Source: an uncultured cyanobacterium
Lineage (GTDB): Bacteria; Cyanobacteriota; Cyanobacteriia; PCC-6307; Cyanobiaceae
Assembly (NCBI GenBank): GCA_903858015.1
Contig: CAIOGZ010000011.1
Location: 1 to 45,497, forward strand
Length of the DNA stretch: 45,497 bases
Reading direction: 5' to 3'
Part shown: piece by piece, positions 1 through 7,197 of the stretch
How the letters are laid out: each line of letters opens with the position of its first letter
Position numbering within the stretch: position 1 is the first letter of the stretch
Translations under genes and position numbers: made by a program
Notes under the pieces: model-generated
What the model was told of the DNA's origin: nothing
The model's database searches: none
Seen by the model: the letters and a program-made list of their open reading frames with translations, nothing else

Positions 1-80
1 AAGAAGCGCTGACGACGCGTCCGCTTTTTGGCGAAGATCTGCTCGTAGTCCGAAAAGCCCAGCTGGAGGGGGTCAGCCAT
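1..80 (-). CDS. IS5-family transposase, N-terminal fragment
   Basis: Only 26 codons are in the window. They start at ATG 80-78 and run off the left edge. The peptide begins MADPLQLGFSDYEQIF and continues with a basic stretch, AKKRTRRQRF. A short hydrophobic/acidic start followed by KKxTRRxxF is typical of IS5-group DDE transposase N-termini. The DDE catalytic core lies beyond the window, so completeness cannot be judged. The gene lies in the same IS whose end is proposed at about 137. Confidence 0.6.
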   Translation of the reverse strand, partial: MADPLQLGFSDYEQIFAKKRTRRQRF

Positions 81-137
81 CCGTTCCAGTCTCAGTCTTG
101 GATCTGGATTGATTTTAGCGGGTTTTTCAGAGATTCC
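1..137 (-). mobile_element. End of an IS5-family insertion sequence (partial)
   Basis: The window opens inside an insertion sequence. It contains the first codons of an IS5-type transposase (ATG at 80-78). The likely IS end is at about 137, where the minus strand reads GGAATCTCTGAAAAACCCG, which resembles IS5-family terminal repeats from memory. TTAA follows immediately at 138-141 and could be part of a target duplication. The other end of the element lies outside the window, so neither repeat nor duplication can be confirmed. The IS seems to have landed in the 3' part of the neighbouring hypothetical gene. Confidence 0.6.
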
Positions 138-706
138 TTAACTGGAGGTAGGATTGCGTCACGGAGCCTTTGATTCCAGCTATCGACTTCTGATCTCTGG
201 GAGCTGAGATAGTATCTCAGGGATTCCAGCTCGGCCTCAAGACTGGCCTTGATCCGTGAAGGTTCTTCATAGGTTGGCACTTCAATCTCAATACATAAAC
301 GACCAATACCATCATCACTTGTACCAGTAAAAACTCCCTGAGGGAAAACACTCTGATGGCGGCTAGGGCGTAATGTCCACAGCAGTGGATCTCCACTGTA
401 GGGAATATAAATATTTACGGAAACACCAGGCGTTGTTTGTGGCCCTGGACGGCCGAAGGGATCTCTTGCCAACGCTGAGACAACCTCTATGGTGCTTTCC
501 CTCTGTTCCATCTCCCGTTTGTCTTCATACAAGACTAATGGGTCTAGGCGCAGATCTTGCTCAATGTAATTGGCCACCTCTTCTTGAGTTGAGTTGAGAA
601 ACTGATCCTCGGGAATCGAGTCAGCCCTATGTCGAATTGACGAAATCCTTTGCTGGAGCTCCTCACTTAGGAGGCCTGGATAGAAGAGATGTCTTTTCCT
701 TTTCAT
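92..706 (-). pseudogene. Conserved hypothetical protein, probably truncated by the IS
   Basis: The open frame of 204 codons has no catalytic motif that I recognise. It carries the pattern IPEDQFLN (about 31-38), a middle part rich in YIPYSGDPLLW-type segments (about 99-109), and ESLRYYLSSQRSEVDSWN near the C-terminus. From memory this N-terminal pattern belongs to longer conserved hypothetical proteins found in variable, defence-rich regions. I recall a nuclease-like C-terminal part in these, but cannot verify that here. The last 15 residues fall inside the proposed IS end (up to 137), so native coding probably stops near residue 189. In the integron this is the cassette farthest from the integrase. 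Start ATG 706; no clear Shine-Dalgarno sequence. Confidence 0.5.
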
Positions 707-742
707 GCAAGAAAGAGAGCATGAATGTTCGATAACATGCTA

Positions 743-784
743 CCCCCCCCCCCCCATGTACTTGAACTGGAAACAGGGGGGGGG
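743..784. repeat. Homopolymer pair C13 / G9
   Basis: A run of 13 C (743-755) is followed 20 bases later by a run of 9 G (776-784). On the minus strand these are a G13 and a C9 tract lying 37-78 bases upstream of the start codon of the gene at 92-706. They could pair into a hairpin or change length by slippage. Such tracts are also prone to sequencing and assembly error. Confidence 0.8.
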
Positions 785-838
785 ACCCGCTCATGTTAGG
801 AGATCTGAGCGTGCATTATGGGCAAAAGCCTTAAGCCC

Positions 839-925
839 ATCCAACGCTCATCATCACCCGCCCGCGGCATTCCTTGCCCAGGAGCAAACTTCATGCATCG
901 GGCCGGGTGAATGATGTTGTTGGGC
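839..925 (-). repeat. attC site (cassette recombination site), 87 bp
   Basis: The ends are ATCCAAC (839-845) and GTTGGGC (919-925), fitting RYYYAAC and GTTRRRY. Inside them CATCATCACCCG pairs with CGGGTGAATGATG, leaving one unpaired base as in attC sites. AGCGTTGGAT on the minus strand is the R' side, so the associated gene is on the minus strand. That gene is the 936-2636 reading frame, which ends 11 bases away. Confidence 0.8.
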
Positions 926-935
926 ATCTCATGGA

Positions 936-2636
936 TTAGTTTGTTTGAGAGTACTGATTGAAACCTTCGGACCTTTTGGACCACTCGAAGCCTTGGGCAT
1001 CGGATTTTAAAGTTGCTAAATTGTGGATAATATATCTTCTGAAATCAGATTCAACAAACGGAGGCATATTTCTATCTGGCAAAATAGTTCTATGAGGCAT
1101 GAAATCGCCAGCTCCGATTGCCTCGTGTGGTAAGATTCTAACTGGCATTCCGCAAGCCTGGGCAATGCCAAGCTCCCAAGACAACCAGGGTGAAAACTTT
1201 ATGGGCCCTACTTTTTCATCATACTTCCAAATTCCTACAAAGCCATGGCATGTTTTGATGCGATCAATGATTGTATCTCTGTATGCGGCTCTTCCATCAA
1301 TGCCCTTCCCTGTCACAATCTCAAAACCTTGATCGCTTAAATATTCCTCTAAGATTTTAAAGAGATTCTCGAAAGCATATGGATATGAAGCGAATATACG
1401 ACAGTGTTCTATTTCTTGATCACCTTGCAAGCATAGTAGTTCACGGCATGCTTGATAAGCTAAGCGCGAATTGAGGGGATTCTCAAATCCATCCGTTGTG
1501 GTGGCTTGGGTATAGAAGAAGCTAATGCGTTGTTTAAGAATATTATTTGCGCTTCTCGCCATCAAATCCATTTCAAGTGAACAGGCCTCTGACAGGGGAC
1601 TTTGCAGATAATTGGCTTCGATATCAGGTAAAGGTACACGAGGTTCTGGTCCTATTGACCCAATTTCATCAGGATAAGAGACATGGATATCAAGGTCTCT
1701 AAGGTCTTGAGCTGATAAGAGTGATTCAATAATGCATCTCCGCTTTAATTCGTCTTCAGGAGTATTATGCCGAGGCGAGAATAGCATAAACTCAAAGTCA
1801 CTGGCTCCTCCTTGGCTCTTAATTCGGGATAAAGAGGTTACGATTTGGAAATGATTAGAAAGAGAGCTACATATTCTGGCTGACGAGCCAGGCATATCTC
1901 TATGTACAGCTCTAAGAAAAGTGCAACTATTTTGCTTTTCAAGTAAGGAAGCGCGGATCATCCTATCTTTAGTATCAGAGTTTAACATGATGCAAGGATT
2001 GCTTCCCATACGGTTAATTACAGATTCGGGCAAACGTAATGAACCTCTCTCGACAACACCATATCCTTTAATTGGTTGATCATGTTTGTCATTCATCATC
2101 ATCTTTCGATAGGCCCTCCATGCACGCCTAAAAGCCTCCATTGGCCGAACCTTTAGACGAGCGCGCTGGCCATCAAAACAAAGATCGTTGATCATCAAAC
2201 TTTTTAGCCAACGCTCAAGTTCAAATAGAATGTATGGATCGGGATTCTTGTTGACCGACTTGAGTCTTTCAAATCTCCTATAAAACTGTTCAGCATCTAC
2301 CAAGAATTCAACTCGTTGGAATCTCCCATTCTCTAATGGACCGCTTGCATGGCAAAGTATATCTAAATCTGCTTCTGCTAGTGCAATCATTAGCTTCCTC
2401 AGAACGCCTGGGCGATTTGCAACTCTTGTATTGATCCTGGTCAAATGTTCCCATGAACGGAAATCTATAGGAGAAATAATCATCTCAGATAGTCTTGGGT
2501 ATGGATTGCTTTCTTTGCCTGGAAGATAAGCAATAGTTACCACTGTTCCAGTCTTGAGAGATAAATGCCCTCTATGATAATCAGGTATGTTTAAAACTCC
2601 ATCGATGATGGACGCCATTGAACCCAGGATGAGCAT
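936..2636 (-). CDS. Cassette protein with two ACT-like modules and a C-terminal TIR-like domain
   Basis: 566 residues. Two similar modules are visible. At about 11-120, GVLNIP is followed by a beta-rich part and the ACT-type run RVANRPGVLRKLMIALAEAD (71-90). At about 196-290, RGSLRLPE is followed by VHRDMPGSSARICSSL (244-259). ACT domains usually bind amino acids or similar small ligands. Residues about 411-505 look like a TIR / nucleoside-deoxyribosyltransferase fold: FASYPYAFENL, then GFVGIWKYDE, then SPWLSWELGIAQACGMPV with E488 in the usual place of the catalytic glutamate. By family logic this may be a ligand-sensing NAD- or nucleotide-cleaving effector; that is inference. It is the sole gene of its cassette and AT-rich compared with the chromosome. 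Start ATG 2636 or ATG 2618 is undecided. Confidence 0.6.
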   Translation of the reverse strand: MLILGSMASIIDGVLNIPDYHRGHLSLKTGTVVTIAYLPGKESNPYPRLSEMIISPIDFRSWEHLTRINTRVANRPGVLRKLMIALAEADLDILCHASGPLENGRFQRVEFLVDAEQFYRRFERLKSVNKNPDPYILFELERWLKSLMINDLCFDGQRARLKVRPMEAFRRAWRAYRKMMMNDKHDQPIKGYGVVERGSLRLPESVINRMGSNPCIMLNSDTKDRMIRASLLEKQNSCTFLRAVHRDMPGSSARICSSLSNHFQIVTSLSRIKSQGGASDFEFMLFSPRHNTPEDELKRRCIIESLLSAQDLRDLDIHVSYPDEIGSIGPEPRVPLPDIEANYLQSPLSEACSLEMDLMARSANNILKQRISFFYTQATTTDGFENPLNSRLAYQACRELLCLQGDQEIEHCRIFASYPYAFENLFKILEEYLSDQGFEIVTGKGIDGRAAYRDTIIDRIKTCHGFVGIWKYDEKVGPIKFSPWLSWELGIAQACGMPVRILPHEAIGAGDFMPHRTILPDRNMPPFVESDFRRYIIHNLATLKSDAQGFEWSKRSEGFNQYSQTN

Positions 2637-2719
2637 CTTTCCGTAGAGAGCTTTTATCTTTTAGCATAATACTTAGGGCCTGCCAATGCTTGTCAGTCTT
2701 CACTGACTTGACAAGTGGT

Positions 2720-2806
2720 GTCCAACGCTCAAGATCAGCGGCGGGAAGAAGCCCAGTGTATTCATCAGCCATCGTTGGCCCCGGCCGCTGAATCTTGATG
2801 TTGGAC
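2720..2806 (-). repeat. attC site, 87 bp
   Basis: The ends are GTCCAAC (2720-2726) and GTTGGAC (2800-2806). The inner arms AAGATCAGCGGC and GCCGCTGAATCTT pair with one extra base. The right-hand box matches the box at the start of the same cassette (GTTGGAC on the minus strand, 3334-3328) perfectly. It terminates the HicBA cassette; hicA ends 15 bases to the right. Confidence 0.85.
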
Positions 2807-2820
2807 AGCCGTTGCGTGCG

Positions 2821-3045
2821 TCATAGAAGGTCTTGCAATTCAGTTCTTGAGAGCTTGACATCACGAAGGATGCTTGCCAAGAGGCCAGGCCCCAACGATT
2901 CATTCGAATGAACGGGAACAACTGTCGTTCTTCCATCCAGGTGCTTAAGGAAATGGTGGCTCCCTCTTACCCTGATTTCGTCAAAACCAATTCTCTTCAA
3001 GGCTGCGATGAGAGTCTTTCCTGAAATCGCAGAATATCTCGTCAC
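2821..3045 (-). CDS. hicA: HicA-type toxin (mRNA interferase)
   Basis: 74 residues, the normal HicA length. HicA toxins are double-stranded-RNA-binding-fold ribonucleases that cleave mRNA. The sequence has the family pattern: GKTLIAALKRIGF, then VRGSHHFLKH (glycine-serine-histidine with the catalytic histidine), then TVVPVHSNESLGPGLLASIL. It starts at GTG 3045-3043, overlapping the TGA stop of hicB by four bases (GTGA), so it is translationally coupled. Order is antitoxin first, toxin second, which is the less common HicBA arrangement. The pair occupies one integron cassette, where toxin-antitoxin modules are thought to stabilise the array. Confidence 0.9.
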   Translation of the reverse strand: MTRYSAISGKTLIAALKRIGFDEIRVRGSHHFLKHLDGRTTVVPVHSNESLGPGLLASILRDVKLSRTELQDLL

Positions 3046-3257
3046 ACTTCTACGGTAACCCGTTGTACTCCTACAAAGTCAAGCGACTCAGGATGAGTGC
3101 CTGCAACTTCCAGCCAAAGCTCAATGGCTTCCTTGATACGCTCCATTAATTGATCCAAGGATTTAGCTTGCGTATGGCAACCGGGAAGAGCAGGGACGGT
3201 CGCCACAAAGAAGCCTTCTGAATCTTTTTCGACTACTACATCAAACTGTCTAGACAT
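3042..3257 (-). CDS. hicB: HicB-type antitoxin
   Basis: 71 residues from ATG 3257, which I prefer because the minus strand carries AGGAGGTGA six bases before it. An upstream in-frame ATG at 3308 lacks such a site. The protein shows the partial RNase-H-like HicB fold: FDVVVEKDSEGFFVATVPALPGCHTQAKSL-type pattern followed by an amphipathic helix (MERIKEAIELWLEV). HicB binds and neutralises HicA. It lacks an obvious C-terminal helix-turn-helix or ribbon-helix-helix extension, so DNA binding and autoregulation are not evident. Confidence 0.9.
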   Translation of the reverse strand: MSRQFDVVVEKDSEGFFVATVPALPGCHTQAKSLDQLMERIKEAIELWLEVAGTHPESLDFVGVQRVTVEV

Positions 3258-3327
3258 TGAAGTCACCTCCTCAACCCATTGTAGCTGCTTAGCCGCAGAC
3301 TGGTTCATGGCCCCCGTTTACCGGTCG

Positions 3328-3419
3328 GTCCAACGCTGCCCTTGAGTGGCAGGCAAGGGGCTTTCGGTGGCGAAGCATAGAGATGAAGGTGGCCTGTCCA
3401 CTCGAGGGGCTTGTTGGCT
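3328..3419 (-). repeat. attC site, 92 bp
   Basis: The ends are GTCCAAC (3328-3334) and GTTGGCT (3413-3419). The inner arms CCCTTGAGTGGCAGGC and GCCTGTCCACTCGAGGGG are complementary with an extra base. Sequence and length are closely similar to the site at 4856-4947, as in chromosomal integrons with homogeneous attC families. Its right box AGCCAAC (minus strand) is the exact complement of the GTTGGCT box that begins the neighbouring TIR/DUF218 cassette. Confidence 0.85.
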
Positions 3420-3575
3420 GGCGACGGAGAGAGAGTAGGTGCTAACTTATGTCAGATCCAAGCGACGCATCAAGAATTTATATTTTACATTAACATCATC
3501 TCTTCGTAACAAGTATTATTTTTCAGCATTCTGCTTGGTCCTTCCTATTCTTGTCAACCTCTTCAATAGCTTGCA

Positions 3576-4298
3576 ATGAGAGTTTTTCTTTCCTACGCAT
3601 CTGAAGATCGACCCATTGCAGAACAAATCCAGCTGGCCTTAGCTGGGGATAAAAATAAAGTCTTTTTTGATTCGCAGTCTCTTGTTCCAGGTGGAGACTA
3701 CAATGCTCACATACTAAAAGCAATTAAAGATAGCGATGTATTCATCTTCTTAATTAGTAAATACTCAATCGATAAGGGCTGTTATTGCCTTACTGAACTT
3801 AATTTTGCCCGTGGTAAGTGGCCCCATCCTAAGGATAGGGTTATACCCGTCATGCTCTCACATGTAGAATTTGAGCAAATCCCGAATTATCTTCGGGCCG
3901 TGACAGTCTACCAACCTGAAGGAAATATCCCTGCTGAAGTTCTCTCAATTGTATTAAATAAAAAAGCAAGCCGAATCATTGCAAAAAAAAGAGGCTTAAT
4001 ATTGGCAGGTCTTGGATCTAGCCTTATGGCCTTTTTATTCGCTATACTTTTCCTGAGTCTTCGAAGTGAACAATGGGAGACCATGGGAGTTGCTATAACT
4101 GGTGAAAAAGTATCCGTAGATAGCAAAAGTATCATAGGTTCGCCTGGTAAACGAGGTTTTACATATAAGATAGGTAATGAGGTGGTTGCCGCTGTAGCAG
4201 ACTGTGGTTCTAAGAGATGGTTTGCCAAAGGATATTCGAAATGGGTGGAACCACAAAGTAAAGCAACTAAAGACATGATTGCCTTTGTTTGCAACTAG
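3576..4298 (+). CDS. TIR-domain protein with one transmembrane segment
   Basis: 240 residues. Residues 1-125 form a TIR domain: MRVFLSYASEDRPIAEQI at the start, then VFFDSQSLVPGGDY, DVFIFLISKYSI, and CYCLTELNFARG with E74 where TIR NADases have the catalytic glutamate. Basic residues 136-139 precede a hydrophobic membrane span at about 140-162. The remaining 78 residues, with two cysteines, would lie on the other side of the membrane. Bacterial TIR proteins are often NAD-cleaving defence effectors; membrane anchoring suggests an envelope-linked sensor or effector, which is inference. It runs opposite to the cassette orientation, and its TAG stop overlaps the stop of the convergent gene on a shared CTAG. 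No strong Shine-Dalgarno sequence. Confidence 0.8.
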   Translation: MRVFLSYASEDRPIAEQIQLALAGDKNKVFFDSQSLVPGGDYNAHILKAIKDSDVFIFLISKYSIDKGCYCLTELNFARGKWPHPKDRVIPVMLSHVEFEQIPNYLRAVTVYQPEGNIPAEVLSIVLNKKASRIIAKKRGLILAGLGSSLMAFLFAILFLSLRSEQWETMGVAITGEKVSVDSKSIIGSPGKRGFTYKIGNEVVAAVADCGSKRWFAKGYSKWVEPQSKATKDMIAFVCN

Positions 4299-4813
4299 AG
4301 ACACAAGACTAGCTTGTAAGACAAATATAGATATACAATCTTTGGTGCGTTGGTGATCCAAGCTATCGCCTCTCTCGCTATTGACTTGGCCATTGCATAA
4401 TTGCTAGATCGACAAAGCCTGGGATCGGCGAATATTGGTTCACTTTCAATCCCGACCGCCAGAAACGCAAGCCTGCATCTACACATGTGATACCTATCTG
4501 TGACGACTAGGACTTTTGTGATGCCGTGCGCGCGAGCTATTCTGCTACAATAAATTACCGTTTCAATAGTTGTTCTCGATTCTTGATCAATTAGAATATC
4601 ATCTTCCCTGATTCCTTCGTCCAAAGCAATTTTTTTCATCACACAGGCTTCGGAGGGAAGGTTCACTCCTCCTCTTCCAGATAAAACGAGTTTGCTTACC
4701 ATTCCCTCCTGTTTTATTTTGATTCCTGTTAGTATTCTTCGCCTAAGGGTGTTGCTCGCTCCTCCGCCCTTGAGCACGGCAGCCCCAAAAATGATAGCCA
4801 TGAAGCTCACCAT
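4295..4813 (-). CDS. DUF218 (YdcF/ElyC/SanA-like) protein
   Basis: 172 residues. The DUF218 pattern is clear: MAIIFGAAVLKGG at the start, LRRRILTGIKIKQEG, LVLSGRGG, SEACVMKKIALDEGI, SRTTIETVIYCSRIA and LVVTDRYHMCRCRLAF. DUF218 proteins act in envelope and peptidoglycan homeostasis in enterobacteria; the chemistry is poorly known. The usual N-terminal membrane anchor is absent because the protein begins directly at the first beta strand. A hydrophobic C-terminus (VYLYLSYKLVLCL) could associate with the membrane. It is the sense-oriented gene of its cassette, with the start (ATG 4813 or 4801) near the cassette edge. It converges on the TIR gene with stop codons overlapping. Confidence 0.75.
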   Translation of the reverse strand: MVSFMAIIFGAAVLKGGGASNTLRRRILTGIKIKQEGMVSKLVLSGRGGVNLPSEACVMKKIALDEGIREDDILIDQESRTTIETVIYCSRIARAHGITKVLVVTDRYHMCRCRLAFLAVGIESEPIFADPRLCRSSNYAMAKSIAREAIAWITNAPKIVYLYLSYKLVLCL

Positions 4814-4855
4814 AGCGGTAAATGAATGTGGCCTCTAATTTAGTGGTGAGAGACC

Positions 4856-4947
4856 AGCCAACGCTGCCCCTGAGTGGCAGGCAAGGCGCTTGCGGTGGCG
4901 AAGCAGAATGCTGGTGGTGGCCTGTCCACTCGAGGGGCATGTTGGAC
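4856..4947 (-). repeat. attC site, 92 bp
   Basis: The ends are AGCCAAC (4856-4862) and GTTGGAC (4941-4947), with inner arms CCCCTGAGTGGCAGGC and GCCTGTCCACTCGAGGGG. On the minus strand the R' side reads GCGTTGGCT, the usual form. It closes the OLD-nuclease cassette, whose gene ends 16 bases to the right. Nearly identical to the site at 3328-3419 apart from the end boxes and the central loop. Confidence 0.85.
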
Positions 4948-4963
4948 GGCGAAGTCAATGACG

Positions 4964-6922
4964 TCACAGCACCTCACCGACCTTTGCAAACAACCTCTCG
5001 AATCGCGCCAGTTCGTCCGGTTGCATTGCCGCGACTGTGAGGGCTGGAAGCACGGCTTGGGCCACGCGATAGTGGTTAAAACCGCCATCCTTCAATAGCG
5101 TGATGCCCTTGGCCTTGAGCCAGTGGTTGATGCGTTCGATTATGCGGGGCTGTGCACCCAGATCGGAGCTTGTTAATGTAACACCGTCTAGTTCCTTGGC
5201 GTAGGCCTTGTTGAACGCCGCGATGTAGGCGTCGGCGGGTAGCAGGTCTTCAATGTCGGCTTCGGAATGCACCGGGTCTAGGAACATCGAGAAATCGAGG
5301 ACACGCTTCCGTTCGATCAGCTTCTGTCGCACTAGGTCTTCCAGCTTCTGGTGCGGACTGCCTGCGCGGTCGTGCAGCACCACGAGATTCAGTTTGTTCG
5401 ACCCGAGGAGCGCGACGAAGGTAGCGAGTTTGTCGAGGCCACCAACCGGCACGAGGATCGCGTCACCCAGCCCTTGCTTGCCGCTTGCTTCCAGCAGGGC
5501 GCCCAAGTGCTGCAGCAGGATCAGGTCGGATGGGCCTTCGATCAGAATGTTCTTCTTGGCAATGAACAGGTTCTGTGCGATGGAGTAGCCGAGCGCAGCC
5601 TGGAGGGGGAACAAGCTTTCGTCAGTCGAGCCGGCCAAGTCGCCGGTGATCTTGGTACCTTCTTTAACGCGATCCTCGACGACGCGCACATCATCCAGGC
5701 GCGCGCTGTCCACCATGAATGGCGAGTGCGTCGTGTAGAGGATCTGGTGCTGCTTAGATAGCTCGCGGATGTAAGCTAGGAGGTCGGCCTGCGCTAAGCC
5801 GTGGAGGTTGAGTCCCGGTTCATCCAGCAGCAGAATCAGCGCATTGTCCGTATCGACGCGTGATTGCACGGCGTCGAACCACACTAGGAAGCTGAAGAAC
5901 CAGATGAAGCCCTTGCTGCGCTGATCGAACGGCACACTGACTCCATGCCGGCGGTTCTTGATACGGATGTAGAGGTTGACGCCGCTGCTGTAGGGCACAA
6001 CGTCCGTGCTGTCGGTCTTGAGGTCGAACTCCACGTCCAGGTCTTGGTTCTGCTTCCAGAACTCGAAGACCTTCTGCGTGATGTCCAACCCAATGGCCTC
6101 AAGCTTGGCTTTGGCGGTTTCGTAACCCTCTTCGCTCATAAGCTCCTGCAAGGTGGTGCCCGCAAGTTGCAGAAGGCCCTGAGCGGTCTCGTCGGACTTG
6201 GTCATCTGGCCCGCAGCTTCGCGCTGCTGCAAGGCAGGCAGGTTGATCTTGCCTTCAAGCAGATTGTAGTCATCGAAGTACAAAAATCTAGGCAGAGATG
6301 GTGAAAGATAGACCTGCCATAAATGCCCATCAACCAAACCCCAGCCCGTTGCCTTGCTCGTCCCTGCACGCCACTTCGCCGCGAATGTTGCCAGTCGATT
6401 GTCCGCGGGCAAGTTCAGTTCTTCAATCTTTGCCAGCACGTCCTCAAGGGTTTCAGCGCTGTTAAACACCTCCTCGGTGTGCTCAAGATCAGCGAGAGGC
6501 TTCCGTAGTGCTGTTAGCGCTGCATCGTGGTCGATATCGAAGCCGATGGTGGTGGTGTTGGCGATGGTCGTATCGCGCGTGAAAATCATGCCGGCAGTAA
6601 CAATCTCCGCGCCGCCGAAGACTTCTTTGTTGATCTTGTCGGCAAGCGCCTTCTCAATGCGAAAGGTCAGCTGCACGACCTTCTGGTAGTTCTTCGCCTG
6701 ATGCTGCGCCCGGTATCGAATTAAGTCCTTACGCGGGTAGTCGGCGACGTAGTCGTACTTGATTGCGCCGAGCGGCAGAGCCTTGTGCAGCGCTTCGAGA
6801 AACGCGGTTTTGCCAGATTCGTTCTTGCCGACGAGCACCGTCACGTCAGGGGCGAGCTGCACCGGCGTTGAGTCCTCAATGGATTTGTATTTCCAGACCT
6901 GCGCTTTGATCAGCGTTGTCAC
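4964..6922 (-). CDS. OLD-family ATP-dependent nuclease (AAA ATPase + TOPRIM)
   Basis: About 652 residues from GTG 6922. The frame stays open upstream to 7006, but that part lies in the recombination junction and looks non-native. An SMC/RecF-like ATPase comes first: Walker A GKNESGKT at 32-39, Walker B LLLLDEPGLNLHG near 355, and a TTHSPFMVD switch region. A TOPRIM nuclease domain follows from about 455: LIEGPSD (metal-binding Glu), VPVGGLDK, then LHDRAGS. OLD nucleases use ATP and divalent metal to cut or nick DNA; several act against phage (P2 Old, GajA of Gabija). No UvrD-like helicase partner is adjacent, so it looks like a stand-alone class 1 OLD protein. First cassette next to the integrase, therefore probably the last one inserted. 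More GC-rich than the other cassettes. Confidence 0.8.
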   Translation of the reverse strand: MTTLIKAQVWKYKSIEDSTPVQLAPDVTVLVGKNESGKTAFLEALHKALPLGAIKYDYVADYPRKDLIRYRAQHQAKNYQKVVQLTFRIEKALADKINKEVFGGAEIVTAGMIFTRDTTIANTTTIGFDIDHDAALTALRKPLADLEHTEEVFNSAETLEDVLAKIEELNLPADNRLATFAAKWRAGTSKATGWGLVDGHLWQVYLSPSLPRFLYFDDYNLLEGKINLPALQQREAAGQMTKSDETAQGLLQLAGTTLQELMSEEGYETAKAKLEAIGLDITQKVFEFWKQNQDLDVEFDLKTDSTDVVPYSSGVNLYIRIKNRRHGVSVPFDQRSKGFIWFFSFLVWFDAVQSRVDTDNALILLLDEPGLNLHGLAQADLLAYIRELSKQHQILYTTHSPFMVDSARLDDVRVVEDRVKEGTKITGDLAGSTDESLFPLQAALGYSIAQNLFIAKKNILIEGPSDLILLQHLGALLEASGKQGLGDAILVPVGGLDKLATFVALLGSNKLNLVVLHDRAGSPHQKLEDLVRQKLIERKRVLDFSMFLDPVHSEADIEDLLPADAYIAAFNKAYAKELDGVTLTSSDLGAQPRIIERINHWLKAKGITLLKDGGFNHYRVAQAVLPALTVAAMQPDELARFERLFAKVGEVL

Positions 6923-6979
6923 AATGCCATCTAGGGTAGTCTCGCTTCCATCATACGGTGAAGGTGATTCAAGACGTCC

Positions 6980-7015
6980 GCCCAACGCTGTATGGGCGGA
7001 CCGCATAACATCCCA
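6980..7015 (-). other. attI-like junction with first cassette
   Basis: On the minus strand AGCGTTGGGC spans 6989-6980; the expected exchange point is after G6986. GTCCGCCCA and TGGGCGGAC (around 6976-7001) form a 9-bp perfect stem with an 8-base loop. The 15-mer CCGCATAACATCCCA at 7001-7015 recurs exactly at 7134-7148, and a diverged relative of the whole junction lies at about 7826-7866. attI sites are poorly conserved, so this call rests on position between integrase and first cassette. Confidence 0.5.
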
Positions 7016-7197
7016 TCAAGTCAGCCTAGCTTCAGCCTATCATGCTTAATCCCGTTTGGACTGATGCCTCAGATCGATTGCACTGCTTGGCTTCTCAAGG
7101 ATGGGGCCGATCCGGCCAAGCATGATGGACGGTCCGCATAACATCCCAAGCTTAACCACGGTTTCCCTGCTGACCTGGTGCTTAGCGGTTGCCAGGA

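Noticed and set aside
2581..2772. 63-codon minus-strand frame starting inside the attC site at 2720-2806
   Set aside because: It consists of attC and leader sequence and overlaps the start of the larger cassette gene; no family resemblance.
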